A DNA stretch of 64,000 nt. It comes from an uncultured Spirochaeta sp. (GTDB lineage: Bacteria > Spirochaetota > Spirochaetia > DSM-27196 > Alkalispirochaetaceae). The stretch lies in NCBI GenBank assembly GCA_913030605.1, contig CAJWEZ010000016.1, forward strand, positions 1-64,000, given 5' to 3'. The position numbers were made by a program, and so were the translations under genes. The stretch's first letter is position 1. The number at the start of each line of letters is the position of its first letter. Below are positions 17,131-25,821 of the stretch, one piece after another. The notes below the pieces were generated by a model. That model was not told the origin of the DNA and did not search any database. It saw only the letters and a program-made list of their open reading frames with translations.

Positions 17131-19509
17131 ATGACGATGCAGATGGGCAGCAGGCGATCAAGCCTGGGAGTGAGTCTGGAGCGGAAGGACGCCCCGGACA
17201 AGACGACCGGCCGCACGCGGTACACCGGGGACTTCGTTGTTCCCGGCATGCTGTACGCGGCGATTGTCAGCAGCAAGACCGCCCACGGACTGATCAGGGA
17301 GATCGACGCTGACGAAGCGCGAGCGATGCCCGGGGTCCGCGGCGTGTTCACCGGGCGCGATTTTCCGCAGCTGGTGGGACTCTACCTGGGCGACAAACCC
17401 GCCCTGGCGGTAGACCGGGTCAGATACTACGGCGAACCGGTGGTGGCGGTGGTCGCCGACGACGAACGGACCGCCGCTGCGGCCGCCGCCACGATCCGGG
17501 TGAGCTACGAGGAACTCCCGATCGTGCGCTCGCCGCGTGAGGGCATGGCGACGGACGCCCCCCTCATCCACCCGGAGATGGAGCAGTACGTCCACATTCC
17601 GGCGATTCTTCCGGAACCCGGGACGAACATCGCCCACCATACCCGCATGCGCAAGGGCGATCCCGACGCCGCCTTCGCCGATGCCGACGCGGTGATCGAA
17701 GGGCGGTACCGGTTTCCGCCGAAAGATCACGCGGCGATGGAACCGCGGGTGGCGATCGCCGAGATCAAAAGCGACGGGCAGGTGGTCATTCGCACCTCCA
17801 CTCAGAGCCCCTACGGGGCCCGCGGGATCATGAGCAGGACCTTCGGTATTCCGCCGGGGAAGCTCACGATTCAGGTTGCCGAGGTCGGCGGTGGCTTCGG
17901 CGGAAAGGCGGGAATCCAGCTGGAGCCGCTGGCGTACCTGCTCTCCCGGTCCCTCGGGGGCCGTCCCGTGCGGGTACAGAACACGCGGGAGCAGGACATG
18001 GTCGGCTCACCCGGCGGCCCGGGGCTGGAGGCTTCGGTTCGCCTGGCGGCACGGAAGGATGGCACGCTCACCGGCGCGATCATTGAGTTTCTTTTCGACT
18101 CCGGCGGCTACGCCGACTACGCCGTCAACGTGAGTCGCGCCGCGGGCTACGCGTCCACCGGTCCCTATTCTGTCCCCAACCTCCGCACGGACAGTTACTG
18201 TGTGTACACCAATCATCCCTTCGCCACCGCCTACCGTGGCTTTGGCCACATCGAGATGAGCTACGCGATCGAACGGTCCATGGAGCTCCTGGCCGAGGAA
18301 CTGGATATGGACCCGGTGGTCCTGCGGCGGCACAACGCGATTCAGGCAGGCGATGAGACGCCGTCGCAGGATGTGCTCGACAGCAATACCGGCGACCTGC
18401 GCGCGTGCATCGACCGCGTGACCCACCACATCGGCTGGACCGACGGGGCGGTGAACATGCTCCACGAACACCGGGTACGGGCAAAAGGGGTTTCCTGCTA
18501 CTGGAAGGCCCCGGCGATTCCCACGTTTACCGACGCCGGTGCCCTGGTGTCGTTCAACGAGGACGGCACCGTCAACCTGGTGACCGGCGCCGTGGAAATG
18601 GGGCAGGGCATCTACACCGGCCTGGCCCAGATCGTCGCGGAACGTCTGCGGACGGATCCGGACGAGATCCACGTGGTGCAGGAGGTCATGACCGACCGGT
18701 CAACACACGACTGGACCAGCGCAGCAAGCCGCACCCTCTTCATGGTGGGCCGGGCGGCGATCGCCGCCGTGGACGACGCGGTGGTGCAGATCAAACGCGT
18801 TGCCTCGGCTCCCCTCCGGGCTCCGGAGGAGGACCTCGAGGTTGCCGAGGGGCGCGTATTCCTGCGGGACGACCCGCAGCAGGGGCTTCCGCTGTCGGAC
18901 GTTGTCCTCGGCTACGTGTATCCGAACGGCAACGCGATCGGCGGGCCGATCATCGGTCGCGGCAAGTACATCGCCCGCCATCTGAGCAACATCGACCCCG
19001 AGACCGGGGCGGGTCGCCCGGGTCTTGAGTGGACCCTCGGCGCAATGGGGGTGGAGGTTGAGGTCAACCTTCGCGACGGCACCTTCCGCGTCCTGAAGGC
19101 GGTATGCTCGATGGACGTCGGTCGCGTCATCAACCCCGCCCTGGCGCGGGGTCAGGTGGTCGGCGCCATGGCCATGGGGATCGGCTACACCACCCGGGAG
19201 GCGTTCCGATTCGACTCCAAGGAGCACGTGCTCAACCACTCTCTGCGCGACTACAAGCTCGTGCGCTACGGCGAGCACCCGGAATACATCGTGGACTTTG
19301 TGGAGACGCCGCAGGGTGATGGTCCCTTCGGCGCCCGGGGCCTGGGCGAGCAGGGCATTATCGGCATGCCGGGGGCGCTCTCGGCGGCGGTGTCGCGGGC
19401 GGTGGGTGTGCAGCTGAATGCGCTGCCGATTACGCCGGAGTACGTCTGGGAGAGCTATCACAGCGGCCGGGATGCCGCCTGGGCCGGCAGCGAGGAGGCG
19501 CAATCGTGA
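17131..19509 (+). CDS. Molybdenum hydroxylase large (Moco) subunit, first cluster
   Basis: A 792-residue xanthine dehydrogenase/CoxL-family subunit. The N-terminal a/b hammerhead domain (about 15-130) is followed by the two Moco-binding domains with GGGFGGKAG, AYRGFGH, MGQGIYT and GARGLGEQG. The last contains the catalytic base Glu740. It hydroxylates an N-heterocycle using water. Paralogue of the gene at 28448, but the gene order Moco-FAD-FeS differs. ATG at 17131 is chosen because of the -10 box. ATGs at 17137 and 17143 are possible. Its stop overlaps the FAD-subunit GTG. Xanthine-like substrates are likely, not proven. Confidence 0.9.
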   Translation: MTMQMGSRRSSLGVSLERKDAPDKTTGRTRYTGDFVVPGMLYAAIVSSKTAHGLIREIDADEARAMPGVRGVFTGRDFPQLVGLYLGDKPALAVDRVRYYGEPVVAVVADDERTAAAAAATIRVSYEELPIVRSPREGMATDAPLIHPEMEQYVHIPAILPEPGTNIAHHTRMRKGDPDAAFADADAVIEGRYRFPPKDHAAMEPRVAIAEIKSDGQVVIRTSTQSPYGARGIMSRTFGIPPGKLTIQVAEVGGGFGGKAGIQLEPLAYLLSRSLGGRPVRVQNTREQDMVGSPGGPGLEASVRLAARKDGTLTGAIIEFLFDSGGYADYAVNVSRAAGYASTGPYSVPNLRTDSYCVYTNHPFATAYRGFGHIEMSYAIERSMELLAEELDMDPVVLRRHNAIQAGDETPSQDVLDSNTGDLRACIDRVTHHIGWTDGAVNMLHEHRVRAKGVSCYWKAPAIPTFTDAGALVSFNEDGTVNLVTGAVEMGQGIYTGLAQIVAERLRTDPDEIHVVQEVMTDRSTHDWTSAASRTLFMVGRAAIAAVDDAVVQIKRVASAPLRAPEEDLEVAEGRVFLRDDPQQGLPLSDVVLGYVYPNGNAIGGPIIGRGKYIARHLSNIDPETGAGRPGLEWTLGAMGVEVEVNLRDGTFRVLKAVCSMDVGRVINPALARGQVVGAMAMGIGYTTREAFRFDSKEHVLNHSLRDYKLVRYGEHPEYIVDFVETPQGDGPFGARGLGEQGIIGMPGALSAAVSRAVGVQLNALPITPEYVWESYHSGRDAAWAGSEEAQS

Positions 19510-20558
19510 TTCCCTTCGAGTGTTCGTTTACCCGTGCCGAGTCCGTGGATGAACTCGTAACCGCCTGGGTTGCCGCGACCCGGGGAGGACAAACCGCCCA
19601 TTTCTTCGGCGGTGGGACCGAAGTCGTGACCCTGGCGAGGGAGCACAAGTTCCACACCGACGTGCTGATCGATTACAAACGCGTTCCCGAGGCGACCGTC
19701 TTTGGTCCGGGACTCCTCACCTCGCCGGAGCATCCCGGCGAACGCTACGCCTTTGGCGCCGCCGTTCGCCTGAGCGCCCTTGTCGACGCCCCCGGGGCGG
19801 GGCTCTTCGCCCGGTGCGCCGGCGGCGTCGCGGACCGGACCGTTCGCAACTCGATCACCCTCGGAGGCAACGTGTGCGGCATGCTGCCGTACCGGGAGGC
19901 GGTCCTGCCGTTCCTGCTCCTGGACGGAACGGTGGTCTACGCCGAACCAACCGGGGTGGTCGACGATCCTGTCTCAACCGGTGATCCCGCCGGTGGACAC
20001 TCGGGCAGCGACCCGACGACCGTCGCGCGCGTTGCTGAGCGTCCGATTCGGGAGATGTTTTCGAAAAAGATCCTCCTGCCGGAAGGAGCGGCGGTCCTCG
20101 CCTTCGCCGTGGGAACGGACGTTCTGCAGGATCTGGGCCTGTTCACCGACACGGGGGCCGTCGGCGCACCGGCGCCGGGTTGCGGTGCCGTAACCGCCAC
20201 CGGCGGCGGCGAGGGTGGCCGCTGGTTCTACCGCCGCCGCACCGCCGACGCCCGGGTGGACTACCCGCTGGTGACCGTTGCCATGGCGGATCTGCGCGGT
20301 GAGGTTCGCCTCGCGGTGTCCGGGGCCTGGGGCTATCCGGTCCGGGCAACGGCCGCGGAGGGAGTCCTTGCCGCCGCCGGTACGAACACGATCGCGGCCC
20401 TGTCCACCGATGACCGTCGCAGGCTGGCGGAAGAGGCGGTGGACGCGGAGGACCGTACGTTCAAGAAGGACCAGCGTGGCAGTCGGGCGTATCGGCGGGA
20501 ACTGACGATTCAGGCCGTGGAGGACGGTCTTGCGGCAATCACCGGGGGAGCATCATGA
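19506..20558 (+). CDS. Molybdenum hydroxylase FAD subunit, first cluster
   Basis: A 350-residue FAD-binding subunit of the xanthine dehydrogenase family with FFGGGTEV and the second FAD loop (SITLGGNVCGMLPYREA). It is about 60 residues longer than usual because of Gly/Asp/Thr-rich insertions around 145-175 and 225-245, absent from the paralogue at 27143. It passes electrons from the FeS subunit to the acceptor, usually NAD(P)+. GTG start overlaps the upstream stop (GTGA), and the downstream start overlaps its own stop (ATGA). Confidence 0.87.
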   Translation: MIPFECSFTRAESVDELVTAWVAATRGGQTAHFFGGGTEVVTLAREHKFHTDVLIDYKRVPEATVFGPGLLTSPEHPGERYAFGAAVRLSALVDAPGAGLFARCAGGVADRTVRNSITLGGNVCGMLPYREAVLPFLLLDGTVVYAEPTGVVDDPVSTGDPAGGHSGSDPTTVARVAERPIREMFSKKILLPEGAAVLAFAVGTDVLQDLGLFTDTGAVGAPAPGCGAVTATGGGEGGRWFYRRRTADARVDYPLVTVAMADLRGEVRLAVSGAWGYPVRATAAEGVLAAAGTNTIAALSTDDRRRLAEEAVDAEDRTFKKDQRGSRAYRRELTIQAVEDGLAAITGGAS

Positions 20559-21046
20559 AAGAGTACAACGGACAGGTGAAGCTGAATCTCACCGTGAACG
20601 GGGAGGTCCGGACCGTGTGGGTGTCGCCGGCGGACACACTGCTGTCCACCGTGCGCACCGGACTGGGACTCACGGGCGCCAAGGCGGGGTGTGAGAACGG
20701 TGACTGCGGCGCCTGCACGGTCCATGTGGACGGCACGCCGGTGAAGTCGTGCTACACCCTCACCGTGGACGTCGACGGCGCCGCGATCACGACGATCGAG
20801 GGGCTGCAGAACAGTCCCGTCCAGGCCGGGTTCCGTGCCGAGTACGGGTTCCAGTGCGGGTTCTGTACCTCCGGCTTCATCATGAACGGCGACGCTCTCC
20901 TGACCGCCCGGCCGGACGCGGACCCCGCCACCCGGATCGAGTGGTTGCAGTCCAACATCTGCCGGTGCACGGGGTACGAGGGTATCGAACGGGCGATGGA
21001 CTACGCGCAGCGGGCGGCAAACGGAACTGACGCCGGCGAGGAGTAG
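20555..21046 (+). CDS. Molybdenum hydroxylase 2Fe-2S subunit, first cluster
   Basis: A 163-residue two-cluster iron-sulfur subunit. The plant-ferredoxin-type N-terminal 2Fe-2S domain has GCENGDCGAC plus a later SC ligand. The C-terminal helical domain carries QCGFC and CRCTGY. All eight cluster cysteines are present. It relays electrons from Moco to FAD. Last gene of the operon, followed by a strong hairpin. Confidence 0.92.
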   Translation: MKEYNGQVKLNLTVNGEVRTVWVSPADTLLSTVRTGLGLTGAKAGCENGDCGACTVHVDGTPVKSCYTLTVDVDGAAITTIEGLQNSPVQAGFRAEYGFQCGFCTSGFIMNGDALLTARPDADPATRIEWLQSNICRCTGYEGIERAMDYAQRAANGTDAGEE

Positions 21047-21067
21047 CCGCGTCGCCGGTTCGGGGCG

Positions 21068-21112
21068 GCGGAGCGAAACTCGGCGTGTCGAGCGGGCGGG
21101 ATTTCGCTCCGC
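21068..21112. terminator. Bidirectional hairpin between hydroxylase and DUF3095 genes
   Basis: Perfect 11-bp inverted repeat GCGGAGCGAAA / TTTCGCTCCGC with a 23-nt loop that itself contains CTCG/CGAG. The AAA/TTT ends lie at the loop side rather than after the stem. Its place between convergent operons makes it the likely shared transcription end. Confidence 0.6.
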
Positions 21113-21126
21113 GTAGGGTGGTGCCT

Positions 21127-22317
21127 CTACCCCGCCGTAGTGTCCCGGGAGGCCTTCAGCATCTTGGCTGCGGCGGCGTAGCCGCCGTCGGCTGAGTCCA
21201 CGAAGTGCACCTCGTCTTCGTGGTTGGTGTGGATGAGGCAGGTCATGATCGCGCGGTCCGACGTGTGCCAGCCGAAGCGAATCGCGCCCTCCCGGTGGAG
21301 CGACTCCAGCCGTTCCACCAGGTGCCGGCGGTCACCGGGGCTGATCGCGAGCGTCATCTTGAGGGTTCCGTCGATCTTGTACACGTCGGCGTTGCGGATG
21401 TTGTCCTCCCGGACATCACGGAGCCGCTTGCCCTCGCCGCGCAGCGGGAGCCCGGTGGCAAGGGCGAAGCGGACCGCGGCGACCTCGAGTCCGATCCGCA
21501 GGCGCTGCAGCACGACGCGCAGCCCCCGGCGACCGCGGGCGCGAACGTGCGCCTCCGGGCCCGCCACGGCCGTCGAGGATCGCGTGACCTGGGCTTCCAC
21601 ACTCAGAGGGTGCGCGCGGGTCCGGTCGCGCACGATTTCGTCCACAGCCGCCTGCGCCGCCTGCAGCCCCGAGCGACCATCGTCGGTGGTGCCGGTCTGC
21701 TCCACGATCAGTGACATTGTCTCGCCGAAACGGCTGGGAATATCCTGCCAGCGACAGGAGAATCCGCGAAAATCGGCGCGAAGATCGTCCTCTTCCGACG
21801 CCTCAGGGGGAAACTCCATGTCGGCCTCGACACGCCCCTTGAGAATCTCGTCCACCAGGGCGAGGGCGCTCCCGCTCGCGACCGCCTGGGTGTAGCGCGC
21901 GGTGATTCGTACTTTTCCGATCGCGATGTCGGCGCCCATGGTGCGGAGCGTCTTCACCGGCAGGATGCCGGCTCGCAGTTCCAGCCCGGAGGTGGCGCGT
22001 ACCACGCGGCGCACGTCAGAGAGCACGGCCGTCACCTGCCGTCGATAGCGGCTCGGGAGCAGGAACACCATCCCGTCGCCACCGAAGAAAAACGGAAAAT
22101 CGAGGGACCCGGTAATGTTGGCGACGGAGATTGTGCTCACGGCGCCGGCCACCGTGACATCCTTGTAGTGGCCGTCCTCGATGGCCCGGGTGCTGTTGAC
22201 CACGTCCGTGGCGACGACGATCCAGTCGTCGGGAACGGCGACAAAGCAGTCGCCTGCGAGTGCCGCCGAAAAATCCCGGCACGGGGCGAGGTCGTGGTAG
22301 AACTCAGAGGTAGGCAT
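21127..22317 (-). CDS. DUF3095 family protein (nucleotide-cyclase-like fold)
   Basis: A 396-residue DUF3095 protein. The opening FYHDL and the motifs VVATDVVNSTRAIEDGHYK and FPFFFGGDGMVFLLP match the family. They recall the metal-binding first strand and hairpin of class III nucleotide cyclases, though the activity of the family is not established. It is cytoplasmic, with no signal or membrane helix. A basic loop near residues 255-270 is Arg-rich. The start overlaps the end of the hemolysin-III-like gene by 14 nt, so the two are coupled. Confidence 0.75.
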   Translation of the reverse strand: MPTSEFYHDLAPCRDFSAALAGDCFVAVPDDWIVVATDVVNSTRAIEDGHYKDVTVAGAVSTISVANITGSLDFPFFFGGDGMVFLLPSRYRRQVTAVLSDVRRVVRATSGLELRAGILPVKTLRTMGADIAIGKVRITARYTQAVASGSALALVDEILKGRVEADMEFPPEASEEDDLRADFRGFSCRWQDIPSRFGETMSLIVEQTGTTDDGRSGLQAAQAAVDEIVRDRTRAHPLSVEAQVTRSSTAVAGPEAHVRARGRRGLRVVLQRLRIGLEVAAVRFALATGLPLRGEGKRLRDVREDNIRNADVYKIDGTLKMTLAISPGDRRHLVERLESLHREGAIRFGWHTSDRAIMTCLIHTNHEDEVHFVDSADGGYAAAAKMLKASRDTTAG

Positions 22318-22951
22318 AGACCGCAGCGAAGAACGCCGCCGCCCCGCCCAGGACGAACAGGTGCCAGATCGCGTGGTGGTACGGCATGCGCTTGAGGGAG
22401 TAGACGATCGTCCCGGCGCTGTACAGCAGTCCTCCCACGAGCATGAGGATCAGAAACGGTCGCGACAGCGTGGCAAGAATGGCGTCCAGTCTGATGACCG
22501 CCAGCCACCCCATCGCCAGGAAGAAAAACACCTGTGTCACGCGGAACCGGTCCCACAGCACCACCTTGAGGGTGATTCCCACCGCAGCGAGGACCCAGAC
22601 CGCGGTCAGGGTACCGAAGGCCCAGGGGGTGCCCACGGCCATCATCACCGGTGTGTAGGTGCCCGCGATGAGGAGGTAGATCGAAATGTGATCCGCGAGC
22701 CGGAACAGGCGTTTCCACGGCGACGCGGCGGGACTCATGTGATACGCCGTGGACGCCGAGAACAGGACGATCATCGACGCGCCGAATACGGCGAGGGCAC
22801 CGTTCCCGACGCTGCGATGCGGAGTCAGCAGCAATGCGACCGTTCCACCAACGGCGAGGATGGCGCCAACCAGGTGCGTTGCCCAGTTGGCCACCTCCTC
22901 CCGCGGGGTGTCGTGAGTGTGCAGGGTAATGTGGCGTTCGAGCCAGTTCAT
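22304..22951 (-). CDS. Hemolysin III / PAQR-family membrane protein
   Basis: A 215-residue seven-span membrane protein of the hemolysin III (YqfA/PAQR) family. The conserved metal-site residues are present: the SASTAYHMS segment, the ADHISIY segment, and HHAIWHLFVL near the C-terminus. Family members are likely zinc-dependent hydrolases of lipids; the haemolysin name is historical. No clear ribosome site precedes the ATG. It lies 45 nt after carbamate kinase and overlaps the DUF3095 gene. Confidence 0.85.
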   Translation of the reverse strand: MNWLERHITLHTHDTPREEVANWATHLVGAILAVGGTVALLLTPHRSVGNGALAVFGASMIVLFSASTAYHMSPAASPWKRLFRLADHISIYLLIAGTYTPVMMAVGTPWAFGTLTAVWVLAAVGITLKVVLWDRFRVTQVFFFLAMGWLAVIRLDAILATLSRPFLILMLVGGLLYSAGTIVYSLKRMPYHHAIWHLFVLGGAAAFFAAVYAYL

Positions 22952-22996
22952 CGCCCAACCGTAGCAGAACGCGGGCGGTTGGGGCAGCCCTCCTCC

Positions 22997-23968
22997 TCAG
23001 TACGCGACGATGTGCGTTCCCTGGTCGCCTTCCACCGCCGCCAGGAGGTTTTCCTCGTTGGTGATGATCACCCGGTTACCGGGATCCGCCTGCACGAACT
23101 CGATCGCCGCCATCATCTTGGGGCCCATAGAGCCCGCCGGGAAGTGTCCTTCCTGGTAGTAGTGGCGCGCCTGCGCCAGGGTCATGCGGTCCAGAGCGCG
23201 TTCGTCTGGTTTCCCGAAGTTGATCGTGACCTTGGGCACGCCGGTGATGATGATCAGGGTGCGGGCGTGCACGGCGATCGCCAGCTTCATGCTTGCGAGG
23301 TCCTTGTCGATCACGCAGTCCACGCCGGTGATCTCGCCACTTTCGCCGTGAGCTACGGGGATCCCTCCGCCACCGCCGGTGATGAGCACGTAGTGTTCCT
23401 GCAGCAGGTGCCGGATCGCTTCCTTCTCCACGATATCGATGGGGTAGGGGGACGCCACGAAGCGACGCCATCCGCGACCGGCGTCCTCCTTCACCAGCCA
23501 GCCCTTCTCACCGATCAGCTTTTTCGCCTGCTCCTCGGTGTAGAACGGTCCGATCGGTTTGGTGGGGTTCTGCATGGAGGGGTCATGTCGGTCCACGATA
23601 ATCTGTGCCGGAATCGTGACCACGTTGCGCCACACGTCCTGCGCGATCATCTCGTTCTGCAGGCACTGCTCGATCATGTACCCCATGGAGCCGCAGGTCA
23701 TGGCGTCGAGCATACCGAGGGGAGTCTCGGGAACCTCGGCCTTGGCGAGTTCGTTCTGCAGCAGCAGATTCCCCACCTGGGGGCCGTTCCCGTGGGTGAC
23801 GATGAAGTTGTAGCCGTTCTTCAACAGCTCCACGACGGGCCGAACGGTCCGCCGGACATTTTCGAACTGCTCCTGGACCGTTCCGCGCTGGCCCTTGGAG
23901 ATGATGGAATTCCCGCCCAGCGCGATGACCGCCAGGCTGTCATTGTTGACCTTGTGTTGCCGATTCAT
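22997..23968 (-). CDS. arcC: Carbamate kinase
   Basis: A 323-residue carbamate kinase of the amino-acid-kinase fold that makes ATP from carbamoyl phosphate and ADP. Motifs are intact: VIALGGNS at the N-terminus, THGNGPQVG, and the ITGGGGGIPV loop. No arginine deiminase or ornithine transcarbamylase gene is present in the window. The obvious source of carbamoyl phosphate is therefore the AllFGH-type enzyme at 3.1-7.1 kb, as AllK serves in E. coli. A -10 like TACACT ends 9 nt before the ATG and there is no convincing ribosome site, so a very short leader is likely. Confidence 0.92.
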   Translation of the reverse strand: MNRQHKVNNDSLAVIALGGNSIISKGQRGTVQEQFENVRRTVRPVVELLKNGYNFIVTHGNGPQVGNLLLQNELAKAEVPETPLGMLDAMTCGSMGYMIEQCLQNEMIAQDVWRNVVTIPAQIIVDRHDPSMQNPTKPIGPFYTEEQAKKLIGEKGWLVKEDAGRGWRRFVASPYPIDIVEKEAIRHLLQEHYVLITGGGGGIPVAHGESGEITGVDCVIDKDLASMKLAIAVHARTLIIITGVPKVTINFGKPDERALDRMTLAQARHYYQEGHFPAGSMGPKMMAAIEFVQADPGNRVIITNEENLLAAVEGDQGTHIVAY

Positions 23969-24020
23969 GGTTTCCCAAGTGTAGCACCGGCGTCGCGGCG
24001 GCGCCAGAAAAACCGCGCGA

Positions 24021-24806
24021 TCACCACATCACTGCGGGGCGCCCCGCGACCCAGACGACGTCAACGGGAAGACCGAATACGGCACTGAGGCGTTCTCCGG
24101 ACAGCGTTTCTCGCACGGACCCGTGCGCGAGCAGCGCCCCGTCCCGAAGCATGAGCACGTCGTCGGCGCAGGCGGCGGCGAACTCCGGGTCGTGCGTGGT
24201 GAACACGACCGTCGTTCCGTCGTTCACCAGGGATCGGACCAGGTCCGCGAGACGCCGTTTGTTGCCCAGATCCAGATGGGAGGTGGGCTCGTCCATCAAA
24301 AGCACCCGCGGCTGCTGCGCCAGACAGCGTGCCAGCATCACCAGCTGTCGTTCTCCCCCGCTGATGCCGGTGACCGCACTCCCGTGGTGGTCCGCCATGC
24401 CGACGCGTTCCAGCGCCTCCATGGCGATGGTCCGGTCCACGGCGCCGGGGCTCTCCACCGGTGAGAGGTACGGTGCTCGCCCCAGAAGCACGTAGTCGAT
24501 GACGCGGTATTCGAACGGCAGCCGTTCCTCCTGCGGCAGCAGCGACAGCAGGCGCCCCATGCCCCGCCGCGAGAGATCCGCCGTGTTGCGGCCGGCGACG
24601 CGAATCTCACCGGCCTGCGGCGTCAGCCAGCCGAGGACGCAGTTCAGGAACGTGGTTTTACCCACACCGTTGGGTCCCAGGACCGCCGTAACCGCGCCTC
24701 CCCGGATCGTGACGTCGACGCCCCTGAGAACCCGGGGACCCCCGTCGCGGTACCGGAACTGCAGGTTGGCGATGGCGATCTCTGCTCCGTCCGACTCACG
24801 CTTCAT
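24021..24806 (-). CDS. ABC transporter ATP-binding protein, FepC/BtuD/MolC type
   Basis: A 261-residue ATPase with Walker A (GPNGVGKTT), signature ISGGERQ, Walker B (VLLMDEPTS) and the switch TTHD. It energises the FecCD-type permease whose gene overlaps its start by ATGA (24803-24806). The longer open frame upstream is only the permease in another frame. Substrate is discussed under the binding protein. Confidence 0.9.
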   Translation of the reverse strand: MKRESDGAEIAIANLQFRYRDGGPRVLRGVDVTIRGGAVTAVLGPNGVGKTTFLNCVLGWLTPQAGEIRVAGRNTADLSRRGMGRLLSLLPQEERLPFEYRVIDYVLLGRAPYLSPVESPGAVDRTIAMEALERVGMADHHGSAVTGISGGERQLVMLARCLAQQPRVLLMDEPTSHLDLGNKRRLADLVRSLVNDGTTVVFTTHDPEFAAACADDVLMLRDGALLAHGSVRETLSGERLSAVFGLPVDVVWVAGRPAVMW

Positions 24807-25816
24807 CGTTCGATCCTGATCGCGTTCGTGGTCATAAGCGCGAGAAACGCCGTTGCACCCACCAGCGATGTGACGATTCCCAGCGGTATCTCCCCGGCGA
24901 TCGCCGTCCGCGCCACGGCGTCGGCGAGGGCGACAAACGCGGCCCCGATCATCGCCGATGCGGGAAGGGCTACCGCGGCGTCGGCGCCGACGATGCGTCG
25001 CGTGGCGTGCGGTACGATGAGTCCCACCCAGCCCACGATGCCGGCGATCGATACCACTGCCGCCACCGCCACCGTTGCGGCAACGAGATACAGCGACCGC
25101 TCGCGCCCCGGGGCGGCACCAAGGGTGAAGGAGACTCGATCGTCCATGGACAGGAGGTTGAGGCGCCAGCGCCCCGCGAGGGGAACCGCCACCCCGATCA
25201 CGACCGCCGGCAGAACCGGCAGAAGCCGCGGCCAGTTCACCGACCACAGTCCCCCGAGGAGCCAGAACGTCAATTCCGGGAGTTCCTGGAGCGGATCGGC
25301 GACGAGCTTCACGACACCGACACCGGCGGACGCGACGGCGGAAACCGCGATTCCGGCGAGCACCAGACGCAGTATCCAACCGCCGTAGCGCAGGCGCCGC
25401 GCGATGAGGTACGCCGCCGCCAGGCCGGCAATGCCGCCGGCCGCCGCCGCGAGTTGCACCGCCCACTGCTGTCCGCTTCCGACCACGATCGCCAGCGCGG
25501 CGCCGAGGGCTGCCCCCTGCGAGACGCCGACCAGACCCGGTTCGACCAGGGGGTTCCCGAACAGCATCTGCATCACCACCCCGGAGGTCGCCAGTGCGGC
25601 GCCGAGGACGAGGGCCGCCACGACCCGTGGTAATCGGAGGTCGAGGAGTATCCGCGGGGCCAGAGGGTCGGTACGGAGCGCCGAGAGGGGCATGAAACCC
25701 GGCTCCGGATAGCGGCCCAGCCACAGCGCAAGGATCGTAGCCGCTGCCAGACCCGCCGCCAGGACGCCGTTCCGCGGCCATCGCCGTCGTCCCGCGGCGG
25801 CGTTCCCCCGCTCCAT
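24803..25816 (-). CDS. FecCD-family ABC transporter permease
   Basis: A 337-residue type II importer permease with 9-10 membrane spans. The ATPase-coupling region GWVGLIVPHATR is characteristic of BtuC/FecD/MolB. It is 6 nt after the binding-protein stop and overlaps the ATPase start. The family carries siderophores, B12, haem, and in the Haemophilus MolB branch, molybdate/tungstate. Confidence 0.9.
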   Translation of the reverse strand: MERGNAAAGRRRWPRNGVLAAGLAAATILALWLGRYPEPGFMPLSALRTDPLAPRILLDLRLPRVVAALVLGAALATSGVVMQMLFGNPLVEPGLVGVSQGAALGAALAIVVGSGQQWAVQLAAAAGGIAGLAAAYLIARRLRYGGWILRLVLAGIAVSAVASAGVGVVKLVADPLQELPELTFWLLGGLWSVNWPRLLPVLPAVVIGVAVPLAGRWRLNLLSMDDRVSFTLGAAPGRERSLYLVAATVAVAAVVSIAGIVGWVGLIVPHATRRIVGADAAVALPASAMIGAAFVALADAVARTAIAGEIPLGIVTSLVGATAFLALMTTNAIRIER

Positions 25817-25821
25817 GGCGT

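Noticed and set aside
22997-23968. Arginine deiminase pathway context for carbamate kinase
   Set aside because: No arcA or ornithine carbamoyltransferase gene in the window. The AllFGH-type enzyme is the better partner.
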